Assembly: GCA_963732005.1 (NCBI GenBank)
Contig: CAVSXT010000004.1
Location: 434,001-498,000, forward strand
Direction of reading: 5' to 3'
DNA from: JASLEW01 sp963732005
Lineage (GTDB): Bacteria; Acidobacteriota; Thermoanaerobaculia; Multivoradales; UBA5704
DNA: 64,000 nucleotides
Of the stretch, positions 7,598 to 17,493 are shown one piece after another (within the stretch, counting starts at the first letter, position 1; the number at the start of each line of letters is the position of its first letter). Made by a program: the position numbers and the translations under genes. Under the pieces are notes generated by a model, which worked only from the letters and a program-made list of their open reading frames with translations, did not search any database and was not told the DNA's origin.

Positions 7598-10018
7598 CTA
7601 GTCGTAACGCAACGCCTCGATTGCATCGACGCGGGTAGCCCGCCGCGCCGGCAGCCAGGTGGCGAGGAGGGCGACCGCGGCGAGGACGACCGTCAGGCCG
7701 CTGTATGTCCATGGGTCGGCGGCCCGGACTTCATAGAGCTGACCTGCCAGCAGTCGGCCGAAACCGTATGCGCCGGCTAACCCGAGCATCAGGCCCGCCG
7801 CCACCAGCTTCATCCCCTGACGCACGATCATCCGCACCACCGCGGCACGCTTGGCGCCCAAGGCCATGCGGATGCCGATCTCGTGTACCCGCTCGCCGAC
7901 CGCATGGCTGACCATCCCGTAGACCCCGACCATCGCCAGCACGACCGCTAGGGCGGCGAAGACTCCCAGCAGCAAGGTCTTGACGCGGTTCTGGGCGATC
8001 GCCGACCAGACCACTTGCTCGAGCGTCTCCACGCGGTCGAGCGGAAGGTCCGGGTCGAGCTCCTGGACGGCGTGCCGAATCGCTCCGGTCAGCCCCTGCG
8101 GCTCGGTTGCGGTGCGGACGACCAGCGTGGCGCTCGCGGTCGCGATCTGGAGCTGCGGGATGTAGATCGCCACTTGCGGCTTGACGCCGACGTCGGTGTC
8201 GCGCACGTCACCCACCACTCCGATTACCTGCCACCATTGCGCGTCCGGCCTGGTCGGCAGGCGTCCGAAGGTGACGCGCCGGCCCACCGGGTCCTGTCCG
8301 GGCCACAGCCGGGCCGCGGTGAAACGGCTGACAATCGTCACCGGCAGACTCTCGAGGTCATCCCGTTCGCTGAAGCTCCGGCCCTCCAAGAGCGGGATCC
8401 TCATCGCGGCGAAGTAGTCCGGGGAGACGAGGCTGCCATGGCCGCTGTGGTCCTCGCCTGGCGCGCGGGGGCTCCCTTCGGCCGTGACCTCGACGAATTG
8501 ACCGCCCTGGGCGAGCGGCAGCGCATCGATCGCGGCCGCTTGCACTACCCCCGGCAGCGCGCCGATGCGCTGCAACACTCGCTGGACGAATGCCGCCTGG
8601 AGCGCGGGCTCGGGATATCTCGACGCGGGCAGGGAGAGCCTGGCGGTGATCACGCCGCGCGGCTGGAACCCGACATCGACCGCCTGCAGCCGCCTGAAAC
8701 TCTGGATGAGCAGGCCCGCGCCGACCAGCAGGGTCAGTGCCAGCGCCAGCTCGCCAGGCACCAGGATCCGGCGCGCCCGCGGACCACGCCGGCCACCCAT
8801 CATCGCCCGCGACCCTGTCCGCAGCGAGCCATAGAGATTCCTGCCGGTCGACGCCAGCGCCGGCACCAGACCGCACAGAGCTCCCGTCACGACCGAGACC
8901 ACCAGGGTGTAAGCGAGGACCCGCGCATCGATGCCGATCGCTTCGGTGCGCGGAAACACGTCAGGATCGAGAGCGACCAGCGACCGCGTTCCCCACCAGG
9001 CGACAAGCAACCCGAGCGCGCCGCCGGCAAGGAAGAGGATCATGCTCTCGGCGGCGATCTGCAACACTAGGCGCCGCCGCCCCGCTCCCAGCGCGGCACG
9101 GACGGCGATCTCGCCCTCGCGGGAGATCATCCTGGCAAGCAGCAGGTTGGCCACGTTGACGCAGCCGATCAGCAGCACCACCCAGACCGCGAGCTGCAGC
9201 ATGTCGAGCGCGGGACGGATGTCCTCGACCGTCAGGTCCTGCAGGCGCATGAGGACGACGCCCCACCCCGTGTCCTCGGCAGGGTATTGCCGCTCGAGCC
9301 GCGCGGCGATCGCGGACATCTCCTCCTTGGCGCGCGCGAGGCTCACCCCCGGCTCGAGGCGCCCGAGCACGCCGAGATAGTGAGCGCCGCGGCGCTCCTT
9401 GGCGTAGTCGAGGGCGAGCGGCACCCAGAGCTGGCTCTTGCCCGGATACTGCAGCGTGAGCGGCGCGACGCCGACCACCGTATAGGAGCTGCCGTCGATG
9501 GTGATCCGGCGCTGGACGATCCCCGGATCGCCCCCGAAGCGTTGGTGCCAGAGACCGGCGCCCATGACCGCGACCTTTTCGGCGCCCGGCCGGTCGTCCT
9601 CCGGCCCGACCAATCGTCCGGCGAGAGCTGGCACGCCCAGGGTACGGAAGAAGTCACCAGTCACTGCCGCCCCGGCGAGCGCCTGCGGCTCGCCGCCGCT
9701 GCCGGTCAGCGTGAAGCGTCGCCGCCGGAACGCCGCGAGGCTGGAAAAAACCTGATTCCGCGAGCGCCAGTCGTTGAAGTTCGGAGGCGAGCCGCCCATT
9801 TCGGGGAACCCCAGCTTGGGCGCGCTCTCGATCACCACCGTGAGCTGCTCCGGCCGCGGGAAAGGGAGGGGCTCGAGGAGCACCCCGTTGATGACGCTGA
9901 AGATCGCCGTGTTGGCACCGATGCAGAGGCTCAAGGTGAGTAGCGCCAGTGTGGTGACGCTCGGATGGCGCCGGAGAAAGCGCGCGCCGTAGCGTAGGTC
10001 CTGCCACACGCTGCTCAT
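7598..10018 (-). CDS. MacB/FtsX-type orphan permease (ADOP family)
   Basis: An 806-residue membrane protein of the acidobacterial duplicated orphan permease type: two MacB-like periplasmic core domains, each with FtsX-type membrane segments. After a short DLRYGARFLRRHP start comes TM1 (LLTLSLCIGANTAIFSVING), a first extracellular domain, TMs from about residue 265 (LAVWVVLLIGCVNVANLLLAR), a second periplasmic domain about 430-660, and the final TM set with HEIGIRMALGAKR. No ATP-binding cassette is fused or adjacent, so its energy source and substrate are unknown. Start ATG at 10018 follows AGGAGG. It lacks the ~85-residue N-terminal extension of the permease at 34381. Confidence 0.9.
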   Translation of the reverse strand: MSSVWQDLRYGARFLRRHPSVTTLALLTLSLCIGANTAIFSVINGVLLEPLPFPRPEQLTVVIESAPKLGFPEMGGSPPNFNDWRSRNQVFSSLAAFRRRRFTLTGSGGEPQALAGAAVTGDFFRTLGVPALAGRLVGPEDDRPGAEKVAVMGAGLWHQRFGGDPGIVQRRITIDGSSYTVVGVAPLTLQYPGKSQLWVPLALDYAKERRGAHYLGVLGRLEPGVSLARAKEEMSAIAARLERQYPAEDTGWGVVLMRLQDLTVEDIRPALDMLQLAVWVVLLIGCVNVANLLLARMISREGEIAVRAALGAGRRRLVLQIAAESMILFLAGGALGLLVAWWGTRSLVALDPDVFPRTEAIGIDARVLAYTLVVSVVTGALCGLVPALASTGRNLYGSLRTGSRAMMGGRRGPRARRILVPGELALALTLLVGAGLLIQSFRRLQAVDVGFQPRGVITARLSLPASRYPEPALQAAFVQRVLQRIGALPGVVQAAAIDALPLAQGGQFVEVTAEGSPRAPGEDHSGHGSLVSPDYFAAMRIPLLEGRSFSERDDLESLPVTIVSRFTAARLWPGQDPVGRRVTFGRLPTRPDAQWWQVIGVVGDVRDTDVGVKPQVAIYIPQLQIATASATLVVRTATEPQGLTGAIRHAVQELDPDLPLDRVETLEQVVWSAIAQNRVKTLLLGVFAALAVVLAMVGVYGMVSHAVGERVHEIGIRMALGAKRAAVVRMIVRQGMKLVAAGLMLGLAGAYGFGRLLAGQLYEVRAADPWTYSGLTVVLAAVALLATWLPARRATRVDAIEALRYD

Positions 10019-10238
10019 GCGGTTTTCCTCCTGGCGCGCTTCTCGTCAATTACCATGAGTGGCAGTATACTTCCTCACTTGGATGGCCTTCACGGCGGTC
10101 CGCTCGCAGGGCGGCGCCGATTGCGCCACTCGCCGAGCCGTCCGTCCCCAACTTGGCATCGGGTCCGAGCCGCCGGCAATGCACCCCTGCCCGAAGGCAG
10201 TCATCCTCGCCGGGGGCAGGGCCTCTGGGTGACCGGCG

Positions 10239-11408
10239 ATGAGAGCTAGCCCTGGCGAGAACGGCAGCCGGCCGCTCCGCGACAGGCGTATGGTGCGGCC
10301 ACGACCCGGCGGCTCGCGTGGACAGCCATGGGCGCTGCTGGTCTTCCCGTCGACCAGCACGCACATCATGGCGGGGAGCATCGGCGAGCTCACCGCGCTC
10401 GTCCGGCTCGCGCGGAGCCTGCCCAGGGGATACCTCCTGATCAGCTACGCTGAGCTCCTGCGCGCCTGGGATCCACATCCACGCGTCGACGCACTCCTCC
10501 AGAGCCTGGGAGGATTTGCGCTCTTCGGCAAGGAGCGCGGCCGGAGCGGTCCCCCCGTGGCGGCGCGCAGGTTGGAGCCGGCTCCTGCCCTGATCGTTCT
10601 GGCGAGCTTTCGCGCCTTCTTCCAGTATCCGAAGTTCCCGGAGCTGATGCCCCATCTCCTGGCATCGTGGAAGGCGGCGGGCATCCGCATCATGGTGCTG
10701 GATCCATGCGGCGACTCCTTCGTCAGCCCAATTCCGCCGGACGTGTCGGTCATTCTGCCGCGGCCCTTCACCTACAGTCACGCGCTCCGCGAGGGCCAAA
10801 CCTTGTTCTCGGCTGGCGTCGGGGCGCCAAGCCGCCGTCGCCGACACCGCCGCTGGTTGTGGGTGGCCGCGCCCTGGATGCATTCCTTTCCTCAATTCCA
10901 GGCGGCCGAACGCGTGGCGTTCCTTGGCCTCTCCCGGCTCGGCGTCGAGGTCAGCGTCCTGAGTCCGCTCGATCGCACGCTGCCATTTCTTCGTCAAGCG
11001 CGCGTGATCGCGGAGGACCTCCGGTACGGAGCGCTCGAGGACGAGGTCGCCCGCCATGACCTCTTGATCACCGCCAACCAGCGGTCGGTGCTGGCCGCTC
11101 GCGCGGCGGCGCTGGGCGTACCGCTCGCCCTGGTAGATCCGATCGCCCTACCGCCCCCGGACGGGTACGACCCCACCACGGCGGACCTGCTGCGTGTCGC
11201 GGCCGCCGAGCGTCTGCCGCCTGCCCCCGTTGCCGGCGAATTTCGCCACGTGCCATGCGGAGCGCCGGATGAGACCACCGCGTCGTTTGCCGCGCTCCAG
11301 CGCGACCTCGCTGCGCTGCGAGAGTTCCAGCTCCTGCGCTGCATCGAGTACCGGCAGCTGCCCGGCGCGCAAGCGTGCATCAGGCGGGCATTGGGCGCGC
11401 CAGCGTAG
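10239..11408 (+). CDS. Hypothetical protein, Rossmann-like
   Basis: A 389-residue protein I cannot assign. Visible features: a hydrophobic strand WALLVFPSTST near residue 30, RGYLLISYAELLRAW (about 63-77), PALIVLASFRAFFQYP (about 110), IRIMVLDPCGD (about 150), and a second half with VEVSVLSPLDR and HDLLITANQRSVLAARAAAL. The alternation of short hydrophobic strands and helices suggests two Rossmann-like halves, as in GT-B glycosyltransferases, but no catalytic motif is evident. There is no signal peptide. Start choice is uncertain: ATG 10239 has no strong ribosome site and an in-frame ATG at 10290 is possible. It is divergent from the permease. Confidence 0.6.
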   Translation: MRASPGENGSRPLRDRRMVRPRPGGSRGQPWALLVFPSTSTHIMAGSIGELTALVRLARSLPRGYLLISYAELLRAWDPHPRVDALLQSLGGFALFGKERGRSGPPVAARRLEPAPALIVLASFRAFFQYPKFPELMPHLLASWKAAGIRIMVLDPCGDSFVSPIPPDVSVILPRPFTYSHALREGQTLFSAGVGAPSRRRRHRRWLWVAAPWMHSFPQFQAAERVAFLGLSRLGVEVSVLSPLDRTLPFLRQARVIAEDLRYGALEDEVARHDLLITANQRSVLAARAAALGVPLALVDPIALPPPDGYDPTTADLLRVAAAERLPPAPVAGEFRHVPCGAPDETTASFAALQRDLAALREFQLLRCIEYRQLPGAQACIRRALGAPA

Positions 11409-11864
11409 CGCTCCCCCGAGGGCGGCCTGTCACAGTGGTCGGATGGTCGCCGGGCTCCTCAAGGAGCGCCGGGTGCTGCCGCGGGAGCGGCCACTGGTGC
11501 CGGCGTGGTGGAGCTCCCGGAAGTCCCTGACGAGGCAGGGCCCGCAGGAGTTGCCGGCGTCGCCGGAGGGCTTGCCGGCGTTCCCCCCGCGGGGGACGAG
11601 GAGACCGCAAAGCCGGTCAAGTTCAAACCCATGATGTTGGAGATCTGGCGGAAAGTCCTGCGGCCGGTCTGCCGGCCCGGACCTGAAGGACACGGCAGCA
11701 GCCTGAGCCGCGGCCAGAGAGAAGGGGGGCCGAGGTCGCCAGCCGGATAGGTGAGAGGCTCCTCTTCGTCCGATCGTTTGCGTAAATATTTGCAACAGAT
11801 TGACTGGATTTGCATTCTTCGTTTGATGGTTTACAATTTGGATCAAGATGATCTCCAAGCGTCT
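11409..11864. other. Intergenic region upstream of the PDZ-TPR-CHAT operon
   Basis: About 455 bases with no convincing gene. The first part is GC-rich and low in complexity (Gly/Ala/Pro-type codons on both strands). From about 11760 it turns AT-rich, unlike its surroundings, and contains a promoter that fits the downstream operon. Confidence 0.45.
11810..11837 (+). promoter_or_regulatory. Promoter of the PDZ-TPR-CHAT operon
   Basis: TTGCAT at 11810-11815 and TACAAT at 11832-11837 are 16 bases apart in an AT-rich island. Transcription would start near 11844, about 20 bases before the proposed ATG at 11865. Confidence 0.5.
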
Positions 11865-14800
11865 ATGCCGGGTGGGCCGGTGGTAGGCGAGGCGACCCGG
11901 CGACCGGGCTCCCGCCGCGCGTCGGCCGCGATGGTGCGGCTGGCGCCGCTGGCGCCGCTGGCGCTGCTTGCGGCGCTGGCCGCATCCCTGCGCTCGCCCG
12001 GGGTACCGCCGGAGGATGACCGGCTGGCCGGCGAGGCCGGCGCGGCACCGCGCGGCGGGGTGCTGGTGGCGCAGGTCGAGCCGGGATCATCCCTGGCGGC
12101 GGCGGGGCTGGTGGCCGGCGACCTGGTGGTGGGCTGGCGGCGCGCGAGCGGCGAGCCATCCCTCCCGGCGGCGGGCGACATCGCGTCCATCTTCGACTGG
12201 CTCTGGCTGGCCGCCGAGCAGGCGCCGCGTGGCGAGCTGCGGCTTGCCGTCGAGCGGCAGGGCAGGCGGCTGGAGCTCGCCGTGGCAGGCGGTGCCTGGG
12301 AGGTTCGGGTCATGCCGTGGATGCCTCCGGCCCTGGCGGCGCGGGCGCGGTCGGCGCTGGCCCTCGAGGAGCGACCGCCCGCAGCCGGCGGCGCCGCGTC
12401 CGCCAAGACTGCGGCGGCGAGCGCCTCGCGTGCGACCCCGGCAGTCGCAGGCGAGGCCGCCGCGCGCGACGCCGGCGGCATCGACTGCGGCACGGCGCAG
12501 CCGGAGATTCAGGCCGGCGGCCCGGACGGCGGGCTTGCCGCCGCCGCGTTCGGCTGGGAAGCGCTGTCCGGCAGCCGCTGGGCCTCGCGATCACCCGCGG
12601 CGCGTTGCTGGCTGCTGCTGCAGGCGGGCCGCGACCGCACCGCCACCGGGCAGGCCGCGCGCGCCGGCGCCGACTACGAGCTGGCGCTGCGCCTGGCGCA
12701 CGGCGCTCGCGCCCGGGTGGCCGTCTTGCGTGGCATGGCCGGCGCGCTGGCGGACCGCTCCGAGCTGGCGGCGGCAGCAGCTCTCGCCGGCGAGGCGCGG
12801 CAGGCCGCCGCCGCGGCCTGGGGCGAGAGCCTGGAGCTGGCGCAGGCCGAGCAGGACCGCGGTGCCGTGGCGCTGGCCAGCGGCCAGGAGGCGGCGGCGG
12901 AGGCGGCGTGGGGGCGGTGCCTCGCGCTGCGCGAGAGGCTCGCTCCCGGCAGCCCCGAGCTGGCCGCCGTCCTCGTCCTCCTGGCTGGTCCGGCCCTGGC
13001 GCGCGGCGATTTCGATCGCGCCGCGGCCCTCGCCGGCCGTGCGCTGGGGATCGCGCGGCGGCTGGCCGCGCCGGGCCTCGAGGCCGCGCCGCTCATGGTC
13101 CTGGGCAGCGTGGCGCGCGACCGCGGCGACCCGGACCAGGCACTGCGCCTGCTGCGGCTCGCGCTGGCGCGGCACGCCACGGCCGCGGCGGACCTCACTA
13201 CCGCCGAGATCCTGAACCGCCTGGGCACCGTCGCCCGCCGGCGTGGCGATCTCGGCCCGGCGCAGGGTTGGTACGAGCAGTCGCTGGCGATCTGGAACCG
13301 CCTCGCCCCGGCCAACCTGGGTCGCACCAACGTGCTGCTCAATCTGGGGTGGGTGGCCTCGGACCGCGGCCTGCTGGGCGCCGCCAGAAGCTGCATGGAG
13401 CAGGCGGTGGCGGTGCGCGAGCGGTTGCAGCCCGGCAGCCTGTCGCTGGCGACCGGCCTCGGCCAGCTCGCCCTGGTGGTCGAGGACCAGGGCGACCTCG
13501 AGCTGGCCGCGGGTCTGCTCGAGCGGGAGCTGAACATCCTGGCGCGCACCGCGCCCGGCGGCATGCGCGAGGCGCTGGCGATGGGCGACCTCGGCGAGCT
13601 GACGCTGCGTCGGGGTGCGCCGGATCGCGCGGCGGAGCTGTGCGCCCGCGCCGTCGCCATCCAGGAGCGGCTGGCCCCCGGCAATCCGGTGGCGGCCGGC
13701 AATCTCAAGACGCTGGCCGAGGCGGAGCTGGCGCGCCACCGCCTCGACGCCGCCTGGGGTGCAGCCGGCCGCGCCGCCAAGCTGGTCGGGGGCACCGGCG
13801 AGGGCGACGCCTTCCGCCTGCTGTCCAGCATCCTGGCGGTTCAAGGCGAGGTGGCGCGCCAGCGGGGAGAGCAGGACCGCGCCGTCAGACTCTTCCGGCA
13901 GGCCCTCGCCCTGCAGGAGCGGCAGGGCTACGGCGCCTACGAGGTGGCGGACGTCCTGCACGCGCTGGGAACCCTGGAGCGCCGGCGGCGTCCGGCCGCC
14001 GCAGCGCGCTATTTCGAACGCGCCATCGCGATGCTCGAGGAACAGATCCGCAAGCTGGGCGGCTCGCGCGAGCTGCAGGCCGCGTACCGCGCCCGCCACC
14101 AGGCCTTCTATCGCGACGCCATCGAGCTTGCCGTCGACCGCCGCCGGCCGCAGGCCGCCCTCGGCCTCGTGGAGCGCTCGCGCGGCCAGGCGCTGCTCGC
14201 CCAGCTCGCGGAGCGCGACCCCGGTTTCGCACGCGACGTCCCGCCGGCGCTGCGCCGCGAGGAGCGGAGCGCCGCGGCGGCGGTCGACGCCGCCGGGCTC
14301 CGGCTGCTGCAGCTCGACCGCCTGGGCGAGGCCGCTCAGCTATCCCATCTCCGCGGTCGGCTGGCCGAGCTGCACCGGCGCCACGACGAGATCGTCGCTC
14401 GCCTCCGTCAGGCCAACCCGCACTATGTCGCGCTGGTGCACCCGGTGCCGCTCGACGTCTCGGGGGTGCGGCGGGCGCTCGATCCGGAGACCGTGATGCT
14501 CTCCTACAGCGTGGGGGAGCGTGGCAGCACCCTGTTCGTGGTGTCGCGGGCCGGCCCGCTCGAGGTCCACCGGCTGCCCGCCGGCGAGGCCGAGCTGCGG
14601 CGGCGGGTTACCGAGCTGCGCTGGCTCATCGGCGAGGCGCGGGGCTCCTCAAGCCTTGCCGGCGCCCGCCGTGCCGAGCTGCTGCGCGCGGCGCGCGCGC
14701 TCTACCGCATCCTGCTGCGGCCGGCGGAACGGCGGATCGCGGTGGGAGGCCGGCTGCTGGTGAGCCCCGACGGGATCCTCGACCTGCTGCCGTGGGCCGC

Positions 14801-15674
14801 CCTGGTCCGCGATCTGCCGGCGACGGCGGGGCGGGGTTGGGAGTACGTGGCGGAGTGGAAGCCAATCCACGTCGCGGTGTCGGCCACGGTCTACGACGAG
14901 TTGAGACGCCAGCGGCCCGAGGCGATGCCGCGCGCCGCCGGCACGCCGCGCGGCGCCGTGTCGCTGGTGGCGTTTGCCGATCCGCAGGTCCCCTCATGGC
15001 TGCAAGCGCCCACGCCGCGGCAGGCCGGCGACGGCGGCCTGCGCTCGGCGCTCGAGCGCGGCTGGTCATTCGAGCGGCTGCCGTACTCGCGCCAGGAGGT
15101 GGCTGGCATCGCCAACCTCTTCCCGGGCGCCTCCCGGGTCTACCTGGGCGCCGCGGCGACCGAGGAGCGCGCCAAGACGGTCGGGCGGCAGGTCCGCTAT
15201 CTCCATTTCGCCACCCACACCACGCTGGACGAGCGCTCGCCGCTCGACTCGGCGGTGGTGCTCGCCATTCCCGAACGCTTCACGCGCGGCGGCGAGAACG
15301 GCCTGCTGCAGGCCTGGGAGATCTTCGACACGGTGCGGCTCGACGCCGACCTGGTGGTGCTCTCGGGGTGCGAGTCGGCGCTGGGCAAGGAGGTGGACGG
15401 GGAAGGTCTGCTGGGGCTGACCCGCGCCTTCCAGTACGCCGGCGCGCGGGCGGTGATGGCGTCGCTATGGAAAGTCTCCGACCGCATGACCGCGCCGCTG
15501 ATGGTCAGCTTCTACCGGGCTTTGCGCGCCGGAACCCCCAAGGACGAAGCGCTGCGGCAGGCGCAGCTCGAGCTGCTCCATGGCGGCGCCGCCGGGTGGG
15601 CGGCCGGCGGCGGCGAAGATGATCCGGCGCCCTTCTTCTGGGCCGGCTTCGAGCTCTTTGGCGACTGGCGGTGA
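11865..15674 (+). CDS. PDZ-TPR-CHAT protease
   Basis: A ~1269-residue protein with three parts. After an alanine/leucine-rich membrane segment (LAPLALLAALAASL, about 28-41) comes a PDZ-like domain (GGVLVAQVEPGSSLAAAGL and onward), then a long array of TPR-like helices (about 200-690), then a helical linker and a C-terminal CHAT domain (caspase-like, clan CD). The CHAT dyad is visible: His about 1118 in LHFATHTT and Cys about 1169 in VVLSGCESA, followed by the family's MASLWKVSD and FWAGFELFG. TPR-CHAT proteins are proteases activated by binding partners. The ATG at 11865 is chosen because it lies just after a promoter; an in-frame ATG exists at 11751. The stop overlaps the next gene, so the three genes form an operon. 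Confidence 0.85.
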   Translation: MPGGPVVGEATRRPGSRRASAAMVRLAPLAPLALLAALAASLRSPGVPPEDDRLAGEAGAAPRGGVLVAQVEPGSSLAAAGLVAGDLVVGWRRASGEPSLPAAGDIASIFDWLWLAAEQAPRGELRLAVERQGRRLELAVAGGAWEVRVMPWMPPALAARARSALALEERPPAAGGAASAKTAAASASRATPAVAGEAAARDAGGIDCGTAQPEIQAGGPDGGLAAAAFGWEALSGSRWASRSPAARCWLLLQAGRDRTATGQAARAGADYELALRLAHGARARVAVLRGMAGALADRSELAAAAALAGEARQAAAAAWGESLELAQAEQDRGAVALASGQEAAAEAAWGRCLALRERLAPGSPELAAVLVLLAGPALARGDFDRAAALAGRALGIARRLAAPGLEAAPLMVLGSVARDRGDPDQALRLLRLALARHATAAADLTTAEILNRLGTVARRRGDLGPAQGWYEQSLAIWNRLAPANLGRTNVLLNLGWVASDRGLLGAARSCMEQAVAVRERLQPGSLSLATGLGQLALVVEDQGDLELAAGLLERELNILARTAPGGMREALAMGDLGELTLRRGAPDRAAELCARAVAIQERLAPGNPVAAGNLKTLAEAELARHRLDAAWGAAGRAAKLVGGTGEGDAFRLLSSILAVQGEVARQRGEQDRAVRLFRQALALQERQGYGAYEVADVLHALGTLERRRRPAAAARYFERAIAMLEEQIRKLGGSRELQAAYRARHQAFYRDAIELAVDRRRPQAALGLVERSRGQALLAQLAERDPGFARDVPPALRREERSAAAAVDAAGLRLLQLDRLGEAAQLSHLRGRLAELHRRHDEIVARLRQANPHYVALVHPVPLDVSGVRRALDPETVMLSYSVGERGSTLFVVSRAGPLEVHRLPAGEAELRRRVTELRWLIGEARGSSSLAGARRAELLRAARALYRILLRPAERRIAVGGRLLVSPDGILDLLPWAALVRDLPATAGRGWEYVAEWKPIHVAVSATVYDELRRQRPEAMPRAAGTPRGAVSLVAFADPQVPSWLQAPTPRQAGDGGLRSALERGWSFERLPYSRQEVAGIANLFPGASRVYLGAAATEERAKTVGRQVRYLHFATHTTLDERSPLDSAVVLAIPERFTRGGENGLLQAWEIFDTVRLDADLVVLSGCESALGKEVDGEGLLGLTRAFQYAGARAVMASLWKVSDRMTAPLMVSFYRALRAGTPKDEALRQAQLELLHGGAAGWAAGGGEDDPAPFFWAGFELFGDWR

Positions 15675-16978
15675 TGGTGGGCGGCCGGTGGCAGGCGGTG
15701 GACGGTGGGCGGCGGCCAATCGCGCCGATCGCGCCGTTAGCACCCAAGGAGGGGGAGAGTCGAGCAAGGTTGTTCACCGAGTTCATCCGGATGCTGACCG
15801 GCGGTGGCGAGCCGCTGGATGGCGAGGTCTTCACCGCGGTGTGGGAGGCCTTGCGCATCGCGCTGCGGGCGGAGCTGCGGCGGCGCGGGTTATGGAGCAG
15901 CCCACCGAGCTATCTCGGAGTCTATGGCTGGTGCAGGTGGGAGCAGGCCAGGGAGCCGTCCGCCGGTGGCGGCCCGGCCGTGGCCGGAGCCGTGGATCGG
16001 GCCGACGCGCTGGAAGATCTGGCCGCAGGCTGCTATACCTTCATCTTCGTGGATCGCTTCCGCAGCCTGGCTGCGCAGCTGCGCATCAAGCCCGACGTGG
16101 AGGGCCTGGTACAGCTTGGCATCCGCCATTTCCTGCACGAGCAGCAGAAGAAACACGATCCGCTGGGCTACCGGATCTTCGCGGTCACCCGCGCGGCGGT
16201 GCGGGCGGCCCTGGGGCGCGGCGAGCTCGCGGTGATCGGCGGGGATCCGCGAGTGCGCAATGACACCGTCCTGGCTTTCACCGCGGCCAGCGCCGGCGCG
16301 GTCACGCCGGCCGTGGTGCCCAGGATGGAGGTGCAGGCGCTGGCGCAACGATGGAACGACGGGCTGCTGCCCGACCTCGTCACCGCCCCCGGCCGCGGGC
16401 TGGAGGAGGTCGCCGAGCGTTTGAGCCATTGCCTGTCCGACCTGCGCCGCCACGGCATTCGGCGCTTCCGCTTCAAGGATCTGATCGATCCCCTGAAGCG
16501 CGACGTCCGCTCACGCTGGGCCGCCTTGCTGCTGCAGAACGGCACGCTCGCCGCCGGCCGTGGCGCCGGCAGCAGCTCCGAGCTGCCGGCCGAGCGCCCG
16601 GACCGCGATCTCGAACGGCAGGCGAGCTTCGCCAGCCTGACCTGCGGCGTCGCGGCCGCCGTCGGACGCCTCGACACCGACGCCAGGACCCGTGACTACC
16701 TGGCGCGGCTCTGGGAATTCCTGAGCGCCCGCGCCGCGCGCAACGATGAGAGCACCGAGGGCACCGAGAGCGCTGAGAGCACCAAGAGCGACGAGAGCGC
16801 CGGCGGCGCGCCTCACCCCGGATGCGACGACGCCATGGGCGAGGCGGCGCTGTCGCATCGCAAGGTGGCGCGCCTGCTAGGCATTCCGCGCGAACGGCTG
16901 CCCGAGCTGTACCAGACTCTGGGGCTGCTGGTGCAGGAGTGCCGGACCGGCGGCACGAACGCCGCGAGCGGACGATGA
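15674..16978 (+). CDS. Cytoplasmic regulator-like protein of the CHAT operon
   Basis: A 434-residue soluble protein of no family I can name firmly. The N-terminal ~200 residues are helical with DALEDLAAGCYTFIFVDRF and GLVQLGIRHFLHEQQKKHD, which recalls the helices of sigma70 region 2 but without a decisive motif. The C-terminal end (LSHRKVARLLGIPRERLPEL) looks like a helix-turn-helix. A low-complexity E/S/T repeat (NDESTEGTESAEST) lies between. Its start overlaps the CHAT gene stop and its stop overlaps the next start (ATGA), so it is translationally coupled on both sides. A role as regulator is inferred by analogy with the sigma/anti-sigma pair beside the other CHAT gene. Confidence 0.6.
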   Translation: MVGGRWQAVDGGRRPIAPIAPLAPKEGESRARLFTEFIRMLTGGGEPLDGEVFTAVWEALRIALRAELRRRGLWSSPPSYLGVYGWCRWEQAREPSAGGGPAVAGAVDRADALEDLAAGCYTFIFVDRFRSLAAQLRIKPDVEGLVQLGIRHFLHEQQKKHDPLGYRIFAVTRAAVRAALGRGELAVIGGDPRVRNDTVLAFTAASAGAVTPAVVPRMEVQALAQRWNDGLLPDLVTAPGRGLEEVAERLSHCLSDLRRHGIRRFRFKDLIDPLKRDVRSRWAALLLQNGTLAAGRGAGSSSELPAERPDRDLERQASFASLTCGVAAAVGRLDTDARTRDYLARLWEFLSARAARNDESTEGTESAESTKSDESAGGAPHPGCDDAMGEAALSHRKVARLLGIPRERLPELYQTLGLLVQECRTGGTNAASGR

Positions 16979-17493
16979 CCGCCGAATCGATCGCCGCCCG
17001 GCGTGAGCGGCTGGCGCGCGCGGCGGCGGCCGCCGCCGGCAGGGCCGCCGGCGCTCTCGACCGGGAGGGTGGTGGGGAGCCGGCTCCCGGAGACCTCTTC
17101 GTGCTGCGCGAGGCCGCGGCCTTTGCCGTCGAATGGCTGGTGATCGAGCGCGACGCGGGCGACCGCGAGCGGCTATTCGTGGTGCCCGCCGATACCAACC
17201 CGCTACTCGGCGGCGAGGACTGGGCATTGACCGGCGATGCCGCGATCGGCCCGCTGTCCCTGCGCTGCGGCTTCGGCATCTGGCTCGGGGCCGGCCGTCT
17301 CGCCGCGGCGCCGCGCGTCGGCTCGGTGGCGCCCGAGAGCCTGGCGCCGGCGGCGCGCTGGTGCGCGGCGGTGCACGGAACCGTCGGCGCCGGGGCCGAC
17401 CCCGAGCTCGAAGGACTGGCTCGAGGAGATGATCGCGCCAGCCCGTGCCGCGGTGGCTGCGATCCCGGCGGCTCCGGCGACTCGGTTGGCTAA
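16975..17493 (+). pseudogene. N-terminal part of a frameshifted membrane protein
   Basis: A 172-codon frame whose first ~140 codons look genuine (strong G/C third positions, FVLREAAAFAVEWLVIERD and PLSLRCGFGIWLGAGRLA). After about 17395 coding character moves by one base to the frame that continues to 18148. A CCCC run at 17400-17403 sits at the switch, and dropping one C joins the frames into a single protein of about 390 residues with a cytoplasmic domain, one membrane helix and an outer domain. This may be a sequencing error, a real mutation or slippage. The gene overlaps the preceding one by ATGA. Confidence 0.6.

Noticed and set aside
11459..11634. A Ser/Thr/Pro/Ala-rich minus-strand peptide beginning MGLNLTGFAVSSS
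   Set aside because: No ribosome site and low-complexity sequence; the opposite strand is equally repetitive, so it is probably composition rather than a gene.
12317..15622. A 1101-codon frame inside the PDZ-TPR-CHAT gene
   Set aside because: Arg/Gly/Ala-rich with no domain; a shadow of the CHAT frame, which has clear motifs.
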